Under the pieces are notes generated by a model that was not told where the DNA came from, did not search any database, and saw nothing but the letters and a program-made list of their open reading frames with translations. From assembly GCA_902626505.1 (NCBI GenBank), contig CACOFQ010000006.1, positions 19,185-83,184 of the forward strand: DNA of 64,000 bases, read 5' to 3'. Both the position numbers and the translations under genes were made by a program. Below are positions 57,369 to 64,000 of the stretch, piece by piece (within the stretch, counting starts at the first letter, position 1; each line of letters opens with the position of its first letter). This DNA is from an uncultured Marinoscillum sp. Lineage in GTDB: Bacteria > Bacteroidota > Bacteroidia > Cytophagales > MED-G16.

Positions 57369-57782
57369 TTAGAACGGTAAATCATCCTCTTGAACCGCTT
57401 CTGGATTATCATTTTCTGTTGAAGAACTATCGTTTTGTTGTTGGGATTCAGGTGCTCTACCAAGAAGGGTAATGTCTCTTCCAACCACCTCAGAAATATA
57501 TTTCTTAACACCTTCTTTGTCTTCGTACGATCGATTAGATATTTTACCCTCAATATAAACCTGGCTTCCTTTTTTAAGATAGTTTTCTGCAATTTCTGCT
57601 AAAGGAGACCATAAAACAATATTGTGCCACTCAGTATTTGTTACCTTTTCTCCAGCCTTGTTTTTATAGCTTTCACTTGTTGCTATTGAAAAGTTAGCAA
57701 CAGCCCTACCATCATCTAACCTTCTTATTTCAGGGTCTTTCCCTAAGTTTCCTAAAAGTATTGCTTTGTTTACTCCAGACAT
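57369..57782 (-). CDS. ssb: Single-stranded DNA-binding protein
   Basis: MSGVNKAILLGNLGKDPEIRRLDDGRAVANFSIATSESYKN...EWHNIVLW; acidic C-terminal tip EDDLPF. Confidence 0.97.
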   Translation of the reverse strand: MSGVNKAILLGNLGKDPEIRRLDDGRAVANFSIATSESYKNKAGEKVTNTEWHNIVLWSPLAEIAENYLKKGSQVYIEGKISNRSYEDKEGVKKYISEVVGRDITLLGRAPESQQQNDSSSTENDNPEAVQEDDLPF

Positions 57783-57799
57783 AATATTGAAATTACAAA

Positions 57800-58855
57800 T
57801 TAACAGTAAGAATTCAAATAGTTAGCGATAACTTTTGGAAACCCATACCTATTAATCTTATCGGCTTTAACCTCAATCAACCCTAGCTCTTTTTTTATTT
57901 TATCAAAAACCGAACCGTTTAATATCTGAAAATGATTAAAATCAATATTAATCTTTTGGTGACTTAAGAGGCCTTTATCTTTAGTTATTACAGGCTTAAT
58001 TTTTTGGATTTCAAATTCTTTTTGAAGCTTTCTCTCTTTATTTTTTCCCTCTTCCAAATAGAACTCGTATAGATTTTTCCAGATATCGTTTTGTGTTCTT
58101 TTTCTAATTAATAACCTATTGTTGTTTTCAAAAACATAGTAATTAAAATCTCGATTGATTAATTTCTTTTTTGAGGCCTTAACCGGAAGCGCGTTTACGA
58201 TATCTTTTTTATATGCTATACAGTTTGTTTTAAAAACACAACTCCAACAGGCAGGTTTTTTTGGTGAACAAACAACGCTTCCAAAATCCATTATTGCCTC
58301 GTTGTAGTCTCCTATTCGATTTGTGTTTTTTGATAGAATATTGCTTAACGTTAAAAAACTTTTATATGCTTTAGGTTTGCTAATATTAGTTTTAATTCCA
58401 AAAACCCTAGAGAGAACCCTATATACATTTGCGTCTACAACAACTCTCTTTTCATTATAACAAATTGAAGAAATAGCTGAAGCTGTATATTTACCAATCC
58501 CAGGAAGTTTTATAAGTTCATCATATGTTTTTGGGAAAACACCATTGTGTTTTTTAGCTATAATTTTTGCGGTCTTGAGGAGGTTTTTTGCTCTGTTATA
58601 GTAACCCAAACCCTCCCACAAAGAATATATTTCTTTTTGATATGATTCAGCTAACATTGATATGCTTGGGAATCTTTTTATAAACTTTTTGTAATACTCA
58701 ATACCAGTTTTCATTTGTGTTTGTTGTAAAATTATTTCTGATAACCAAACCTTATAAGGGTCTTTGGTGTCTCTAAACGGAAGGTTTCTTTTTTCAACTT
58801 TAAACCAATCTAACAAGACACCTGAGAAACTTGATTTAAAAACTTTTGTGTTCAT
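57800..58855 (-). CDS. mutY: A/G-specific adenine glycosylase
   Basis: VWLSEIILQQTQMKTGIEYYKKFI, LPGIGKYTASAISSICYN, Cys cluster CSPKKPACWSCVFKTNC; NUDIX-like C-terminus. Confidence 0.96.
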   Translation of the reverse strand: MNTKVFKSSFSGVLLDWFKVEKRNLPFRDTKDPYKVWLSEIILQQTQMKTGIEYYKKFIKRFPSISMLAESYQKEIYSLWEGLGYYNRAKNLLKTAKIIAKKHNGVFPKTYDELIKLPGIGKYTASAISSICYNEKRVVVDANVYRVLSRVFGIKTNISKPKAYKSFLTLSNILSKNTNRIGDYNEAIMDFGSVVCSPKKPACWSCVFKTNCIAYKKDIVNALPVKASKKKLINRDFNYYVFENNNRLLIRKRTQNDIWKNLYEFYLEEGKNKERKLQKEFEIQKIKPVITKDKGLLSHQKINIDFNHFQILNGSVFDKIKKELGLIEVKADKINRYGFPKVIANYLNSYC

Positions 58856-58908
58856 GTATGAGTTTAGATTAAATTTATAAAATCATTAAAAAATAAAAAT
58901 ATAAAATT

Positions 58909-59199
58909 GTGAGAAAGTTAGAAATAATTAATAAAGTTTCCTCAAAGACAGGAATCGATAAGTCTGATGTACAAGAAACGCTAGAAGCAACGCTTATTAC
59001 TATAAAAGAATCTTTGGTGGAAGGAGAGAGCGTTTTCATAAGAGGGTTTGGAACCTTTTCAAATAAAAAAAGAGCCAAAAAAATAGCTAGGAACATTTCT
59101 ACAAACACAGCAATAATTTTAGAGGCACATTTTGTTCCTCATTTCAAGCCTTCAAAAATCTTTGTAGATCTTGTTAAAAAAAACAACCAAATAGCATAA
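58909..59199 (+). CDS. HU/IHF family DNA-binding protein
   Basis: EIINKVSSKTGIDKSDVQETLEATLITIKESLVEGESVFIRGFGTFSNKKRAKKIARN...FVPHFKPSKIF; GTG start. Confidence 0.94.
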   Translation: MRKLEIINKVSSKTGIDKSDVQETLEATLITIKESLVEGESVFIRGFGTFSNKKRAKKIARNISTNTAIILEAHFVPHFKPSKIFVDLVKKNNQIA

Positions 59200-59203
59200 C
59201 AAA

Positions 59204-59662
59204 ATGAGCACAAAACAAATTCAGTTTTTTATTCTAACTATCGCATTAATATCTATTTTTCTATTATATCAGTTACCAACATCTGTACTAGAAAATAAAG
59301 AATCTGAAGAAGAAATTAAAGATGTAGTTTCAATTGAAAGGGCCTTAAAACTTCTAGAGAGTAACAATCCAATGGAGGGTGTTTTTATGTTTAGAGAAAT
59401 ACTCCAAAATGAACCAAAAAACACAGAAGCACTATATTATTTAGGTCTGTTATCAAACAATACAGGACAATACTCTAATGCTATTGAAAGATTTAATCAA
59501 CTAATAACTATTGATTCATCAGATAAAAGAGCATATTTGCAATTAGGAATTAGTAATTATCAGCTTGGAAACAAAGAAGCTGCAGATTCTTTATTTAATA
59601 TAGTTAGAGGTTCCAACGATAAGTTACTGATAAAAGAATTAGAACTTTTTTTAACTAATTAA
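59204..59662 (+). CDS. TPR-repeat membrane-anchored protein
   Basis: N-terminal TM, then NPMEGVFMFREILQNEPKNTEALYYLGLLSNNTGQYSNAIERFNQLITIDSSDKRAYLQLGISNYQLGNKEAADSLF. Confidence 0.88.
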   Translation: MSTKQIQFFILTIALISIFLLYQLPTSVLENKESEEEIKDVVSIERALKLLESNNPMEGVFMFREILQNEPKNTEALYYLGLLSNNTGQYSNAIERFNQLITIDSSDKRAYLQLGISNYQLGNKEAADSLFNIVRGSNDKLLIKELELFLTN

Positions 59663-59676
59663 AAAATATTGCAATT

Positions 59677-59766
59677 ATGCCAAGCGGAAAAAAAAGAAAA
59701 AGACATAAGATATCGACACATAAAAGAAAAAAAAGATTAAGAAAAAATAGACATAAAAAGAAATAA
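59677..59766 (+). CDS. 29-aa highly basic AURKAIP1/COX24-domain-like small protein
   Basis: Absent from the track. ATG reads MPSGKKRKRHKISTHKRKKRLRKNRHKKK-stop, sitting between the TPR gene and rng. Confidence 0.85.
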   Translation: MPSGKKRKRHKISTHKRKKRLRKNRHKKK

Positions 59767-59777
59767 ACAATAATACT

Positions 59778-61307
59778 ATGAGTAGCGAGCTAATAATTAA
59801 TTCATCTCGCGACAAAAGTAGAATTGGCCTATTAAAGGATAAAAAACTTGTTGAGTTTCATCAAGAGAGTGATGAGACAAAATTTAATGTTGGTGATATT
59901 TATGTAGGAAAAGTTAAAAAAATCAATAAAAGCTTAAATGCAGCTTTTATTGATATAGGTTTTGAAAAAGACGCTTTCTTACATTATCTAGACCTTGGGC
60001 CTCAATTTTTGTCGCTAAAATCGTTTGTTAAAAAAGTAAGATCAAAAGGAAAAACATCTTCATATGATTCTTTTGCAAAACTAGACGACATAAATAAATT
60101 TGGAAAAATAAATGAGGTTCTAACCAAAGGGGATGAACTTTTAATTCAAGTTGTAAAAGAACCTATTTCAACAAAAGGACCTAGAGTTACAACAGAACTT
60201 TCCTTAGCAGGAAGGTATTTAATTTTGGTTTCTTTTTCTGAGGCAATTAATATTTCCAAAAAAATAACAAATAGAGAAGAAAGGTTAAGGTTAATTAATT
60301 TAATTAAATCAATAAGACCTAAAAACTTTGGTGTTATAGTTAGAACGGTTGCTGAGGAAAAATCTGTGTCAGAATTAGATAAAGACTTAAAGTCTCTAAT
60401 TTCTTTATGGAAAGAAGGAATAGAGAAAATTAAAAAAGCAAAAGTTGGTGAAAAAGTAATAGGTGAGGAAAATAAAGCAACATCTCTTCTTAGAGATATT
60501 TTGAACTCATCTTTTGATAACATTATTATAGACGATAAAAAACTTTTTGAGGAAGTTAAAGGGTATGTCAAAAAATTTGAGCCAAAAAAAGAAAAAATAG
60601 TAAAATATTATTCATCCCCAGCACCAATATTTGAAGTTTATGGTATAGAAAAACAACTCCAAGATTTATTTGGAGAGACCGTACCAATTTCTAATGGCGG
60701 ATATGTTATTATTCAACATACTGAGGCGTTACACGCAATTGATGTAAATAGTGGAAAAACAAGCAAAGTTTCAAATCAAGAGGAGGCTGCATTAAAAGTT
60801 AATTTAGATGCTGCTGAAACTATAGCTAGGCAATTAAGACTTAGGGATATTGGAGGGATTATAGTTATTGATTTTATAGATTTGAAAAAAACATCAAACA
60901 AAAGAAAGATTTTTGAGGCAATGAAAAAAGCGATGGCTGATGACAGGTCAAAACATACTATTTTACCATTATCAAAGTTTTGCCTTATGCAAATTACAAG
61001 ACAGAGGGTTAGGCAAGAACTAAAAATGTCCAAAGAAGATGCTGAGCTCGATCAAGAAGGAACTGAAGCTGCAGATAAAATTGAGAAAAAAATTGAGCAC
61101 CTTTTTGTTAAACAAAACGAAAAAAACTTAACGCTTGTGGTGCACCCATATCTATATTCTTATTTTACAATTGGTGTTTTGTCAAGACAATATAAGTGGT
61201 TTATAAAACATAGAAGGTGGGTTAAAATAGAGAAAGACAATAATATTGCCATCAAAGATTACGTGTTCCTTGATTCAAACAGACAAATAATTCAAACTAA
61301 AAAGTGA
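59778..61307 (+). CDS. rng: Ribonuclease E/G family
   Basis: VGDIYVGKVKKINKSLNAAFIDIGFEKDAFLHY (S1), ALHAIDVNSGKTS, RDIGGIIVIDFIDLKKTSNKRKI, CLMQITRQRVRQEL. Confidence 0.96.
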   Translation: MSSELIINSSRDKSRIGLLKDKKLVEFHQESDETKFNVGDIYVGKVKKINKSLNAAFIDIGFEKDAFLHYLDLGPQFLSLKSFVKKVRSKGKTSSYDSFAKLDDINKFGKINEVLTKGDELLIQVVKEPISTKGPRVTTELSLAGRYLILVSFSEAINISKKITNREERLRLINLIKSIRPKNFGVIVRTVAEEKSVSELDKDLKSLISLWKEGIEKIKKAKVGEKVIGEENKATSLLRDILNSSFDNIIIDDKKLFEEVKGYVKKFEPKKEKIVKYYSSPAPIFEVYGIEKQLQDLFGETVPISNGGYVIIQHTEALHAIDVNSGKTSKVSNQEEAALKVNLDAAETIARQLRLRDIGGIIVIDFIDLKKTSNKRKIFEAMKKAMADDRSKHTILPLSKFCLMQITRQRVRQELKMSKEDAELDQEGTEAADKIEKKIEHLFVKQNEKNLTLVVHPYLYSYFTIGVLSRQYKWFIKHRRWVKIEKDNNIAIKDYVFLDSNRQIIQTKK

Positions 61308-62275
61308 AATTAATTAATTTCATTATTGCCCTTTTGTTGATTTCTTGTGCAGGTAATAATTGTAATGTTAGTAATAAGTATCCTAGTAACATTAAGCTTG
61401 TAAATTATATTGATACAATTTATAATATTAATAAAGTAAATGATTTTTCAAGGTTTGTCTTTGCCAATAAAGAAGCCTTATTTTCTTTTTATGAGGTTAA
61501 TGATTCGTTGAGTTTTAATGAGAAAAAAGAATCGTTATTTTCTCTAATTGATAATATATATTTTGACAGTCTATACGAGGATGTAATCGATAGGTTTACT
61601 ACACCTGAGCTGTTATTTAATGATTTTGATAATTCTATTGATCTTTTTAATTCACAAAGCAACTTAAAACTTACACCTAAATTAAACATAATAATGTCGG
61701 GTTTTTATAATGATATAGTGGTTGAAGGAAATAATATAACCGTTGGATTGGAATATTTTTTAGATAAGAACAATAAGTTTAAACCAAGAGACTTACCTTC
61801 TTATATACTTGATAGGTATACACCAGAATATTTAAATTCAACTATTTTAACAACATACCTTTCACAATACAACTTTATTAATGAATTAGACAAAACTATG
61901 ATAAACGAAATAATATCTTTTGGAAAATTATATTATGTCGTAAATGAGCTTTTAAAATGTTCACCCGAACGAGTTGTTTTAGGTTATACTGAGGATGAGT
62001 TTAATCTTTTAGAAAACAACGAAACATTCATTTATAGTTTTTTTTTACAGAATGAACTTTTATTTCAAGAGTCTGATCAAATAAAACAAAAATATATTTC
62101 CGAAAGACCAAGCACTTTTGAAATAGCTGAATCGGTTCCTGGGAGAGTGGGCAGGTGGCTGGGCTGGAAGATAGTATCATCTTATATGAAGAATAGCACA
62201 TATACCTTAGAGGAACTATTAAAAGAAGATGATTATAAAAATATATTTTATAATTCTAATTATAATCCACTTTAG
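61304..62275 (+). CDS. gldB: Gliding motility lipoprotein GldB
   Basis: Lipobox LLISCAG; C-terminal ERVVLGYTEDEFNLLENNETFIYSFFLQNELLFQES...PGRVGRWLGWKIVSSYMKNSTYTLEELL. Confidence 0.88.
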   Translation: MKLINFIIALLLISCAGNNCNVSNKYPSNIKLVNYIDTIYNINKVNDFSRFVFANKEALFSFYEVNDSLSFNEKKESLFSLIDNIYFDSLYEDVIDRFTTPELLFNDFDNSIDLFNSQSNLKLTPKLNIIMSGFYNDIVVEGNNITVGLEYFLDKNNKFKPRDLPSYILDRYTPEYLNSTILTTYLSQYNFINELDKTMINEIISFGKLYYVVNELLKCSPERVVLGYTEDEFNLLENNETFIYSFFLQNELLFQESDQIKQKYISERPSTFEIAESVPGRVGRWLGWKIVSSYMKNSTYTLEELLKEDDYKNIFYNSNYNPL

Positions 62276-62276
62276 G

Positions 62277-62924
62277 ATGCTAAAAAAAGAAAAAGTATTG
62301 TTTATAGTTAATGAGCTTGAGAGGTTATATCCAAAAACCCCAGTTCCCTTAGACCATAAAGACCCATATACTTTATTGATAGCTGTTTTACTCTCTGCTC
62401 AAAGCACTGACATAGGTGTTAACAAGATTACTCCTATATTGTTTGAAAAAGCAGATAATCCATATGACATGGTTAAACTAACTGTCAATCAAATAAGAAA
62501 CATAATAAAACCAGTAGGTTTATCTCCTATGAAATCAAAAGGTATTTATGGGTTGTCTAAAATTCTCATTGAGAAGTTTAATGGAAAAGTTCCAAATGAT
62601 ATCGAAGCTTTAGAATCTCTTCCTTCTGTTGGCCATAAAACAGCGAGTGTAGTGGTTTCTCAAGCTTTTGGGACACCTTCTTTTCCTGTTGATACCCATA
62701 TCCATAGACTTATGTTTAGGTGGGGCTTGTCTTCAGGTAAAAATGTTGTTCAAACGGAAAAAGACGCAAAAAGACTTTTTCCCAAATCTCTTTGGAACAA
62801 ATTACACCTTCAAATTATCTTTTATGGCCGCGAAAGATCACCCGCTAGAGCTTGGAATATTAATAATGACCCAATAACATTAAAGGTTGGAAGAAAATCA
62901 GTATTAAATAAATATTATAAATAA
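62277..62924 (+). CDS. nth: Endonuclease III (ORF opens at 62229; likely ATG 62277)
   Basis: AVLLSAQSTDIGVNKITPILF; LPSVGHKTASVVVSQAFGTPSFPVDTHIHRLMFRWG. The window version lacks an obvious C-terminal [4Fe-4S] Cys cluster. Confidence 0.93.
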   Translation: MLKKEKVLFIVNELERLYPKTPVPLDHKDPYTLLIAVLLSAQSTDIGVNKITPILFEKADNPYDMVKLTVNQIRNIIKPVGLSPMKSKGIYGLSKILIEKFNGKVPNDIEALESLPSVGHKTASVVVSQAFGTPSFPVDTHIHRLMFRWGLSSGKNVVQTEKDAKRLFPKSLWNKLHLQIIFYGRERSPARAWNINNDPITLKVGRKSVLNKYYK

Positions 62925-62937
62925 TTACTTAGTTAAT

Positions 62938-63156
62938 TTATTTCATCAAGGAATAATCTTTGATTTTATTTATAACACCTTCAGAAGGTTTTTCAAAATA
63001 AGAGTCTAACGCCTCTTTCACTTCAAAAAAAGCTTCAACTTCTTTTTCTAAAGAAGGATCTAAGTAAGTATTAATTTTGAATTTTGGTTCTTTGTTTTCT
63101 TCTAATTCGTTGTAGACATATTTTACCATGTCATAATTAGTAGAGGTTTTAATCAT
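62938..63156 (-). CDS. Small soluble protein, possible anti-sigma or sigma-regulatory partner
   Basis: 72 aa, no TM; start overlaps the 3' end of the ECF sigma gene by 8 bp. Confidence 0.6.
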   Translation of the reverse strand: MIKTSTNYDMVKYVYNELEENKEPKFKINTYLDPSLEKEVEAFFEVKEALDSYFEKPSEGVINKIKDYSLMK

Positions 63157-63730
63157 AGGCTATTTGTTTTGGTTTGATTTTTTTTCTTAATGCAATTAAA
63201 GCATACCTCATTCTACCTAAGGCTGTGTTTATACTTACATTTGTCGCTTCGGCAATTTCTTGAAAACTCATATCCATATAATGTCTCATGATTAAGACTT
63301 GTTTTTGTTTATCTGGAAGGTCTTCAATAATTTTTTTGAGATATTTTTTTGAGTGTTTGGATAGGTTTTCTGATGTTGTGTTTTCTTCAGAAAACTTCAA
63401 ACAATTAAAAATATCTGAGCCATCAGCTAGAGTAATTTTAGGATTTCTTTTTTCTTTTCTAAAATGGTCGATAGCTTGATTATGCGCTATCCTTAAAATC
63501 CAAGGCAGAAACTTGCCTTGTTCATTATATTTTTTTTGTTTTAAGATATTTATTGTTTTAATGAAAACATCTTGAAGTATATCTTCTGCAATGTATCTGT
63601 CCTTAACAATCAAATAAATTGTTGTAAATATTCTGGATTTATGCCTATCAATTAGGGTCGACATTGCCTCCTCGTTACCTTTTGTGTAAAGTGATATTAA
63701 ACAACTATCACTTAATTCCGTTTTTAACAT
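63149..63730 (-). CDS. RNA polymerase sigma-70 family, ECF-type sigma factor
   Basis: YIAEDILQDVFIKTINIL (sigma2), WILRIAHNQAIDHFRKEKR, LPDKQKQVLIMRHYMDMSFQEIAEATNVSINTALGRMRYAL (sigma4). Confidence 0.95.
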   Translation of the reverse strand: MLKTELSDSCLISLYTKGNEEAMSTLIDRHKSRIFTTIYLIVKDRYIAEDILQDVFIKTINILKQKKYNEQGKFLPWILRIAHNQAIDHFRKEKRNPKITLADGSDIFNCLKFSEENTTSENLSKHSKKYLKKIIEDLPDKQKQVLIMRHYMDMSFQEIAEATNVSINTALGRMRYALIALRKKIKPKQIAYD

Positions 63731-63835
63731 AATAAATTAATATAAATTAGTAACGTAGAGGTCTATATCATATTGTGTTGTTTTGTTGGTAATATTTTTT
63801 ATAAATATAAATATTGATAAGTTAATTTCAAAAAC

Positions 63836-64000
63836 ATGTCCGAGCCTAAGGAAATAATTATTAAAAATGCAAGGGTAAATAATCTAAAAAATATATCCAT
63901 TAAGATACCTAGAAATAAATTTGTAGTTATTTCTGGGGTTTCTGGATCTGGAAAAACATCTCTAGCTTTTGATACTATATTTGCTGAGGGACAAAGAAAG
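63836..64000 (+). CDS. uvrA: Excinuclease ABC subunit UvrA (partial, truncated by window end)
   Basis: [55 protein letters not shown]: UvrA N-terminus with Walker [23 protein letters not shown]-like motif. Confidence 0.95.
   Translation, partial: MSEPKEIIIKNARVNNLKNISIKIPRNKFVVISGVSGSGKTSLAFDTIFAEGQRK

Noticed and set aside
32000-57500. Apparent compositional shift (more AAC/ACA codons on + strand genes)
   Set aside because: Visual impression only; not computed. It may reflect replication-strand skew or individual gene conservation. Sliding-window GC3 and skew would be needed.
60146-60571. 141-aa antisense ORF inside rng
   Set aside because: Shadow ORF over conserved RNase E/G sequence.
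63715-63750. TTTTTAACATAATAAATT as a dif arm
   Set aside because: Only one half-site, and it overlaps the sigma factor start codon; no second arm.
1-64000. CRISPR arrays, tRNA/rRNA genes, IS elements, prophage, toxin-antitoxin or defence islands
   Set aside because: No regularly spaced repeats, tRNA-like T-loops, transposase/integrase motifs or defence enzymes seen in reading; the window is core-genome-like. A tRNAscan/Infernal run would be decisive for small RNAs.

Overview
A 64 kb, AT-rich, densely packed chromosomal window from a Bacteroidota genome, most likely a marine Flavobacteriales with a compact genome. I infer this from gldB, gldD and gldJ, the mutY/ssb/HU block, the GH3-family protein and the overall gene complement. 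It is mostly housekeeping and envelope genes: fumC, map, lptB-like, glmM, mazG, rluD, pheA, glyA, tatC, rpiB, rbfA, polA, mfd, ybeY, mnmG, a fadB/fadA-like pair, prfA, recG, ssb, mutY, HU, rng, nth, an ECF sigma factor and the start of uvrA. Several secreted or lipoprotein peptidases are also present. I found no tRNA, rRNA, CRISPR array, transposon, prophage or recognisable defence island. Points worth a second look: (i) a near-perfect parS palindrome filling the ybeY-mnmG gap; (ii) a 281 bp, extremely AT-rich non-coding gap with repeated TATNAACAT motifs; (iii) complementary stop-codon overlaps at most convergent gene pairs; (iv) gliding genes lacking the partners usually found next to them; (v) a predicted peptidase/propeller/barrel fusion; (vi) a RidA-family protein with a lipobox; (vii) two DUF6702-like proteins, each next to a metallopeptidase; (viii) several mini-ORFs missing from the supplied track. 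I see no strong candidate for a wholly new multi-gene system. All family names come from reading the protein sequences, without database searches.
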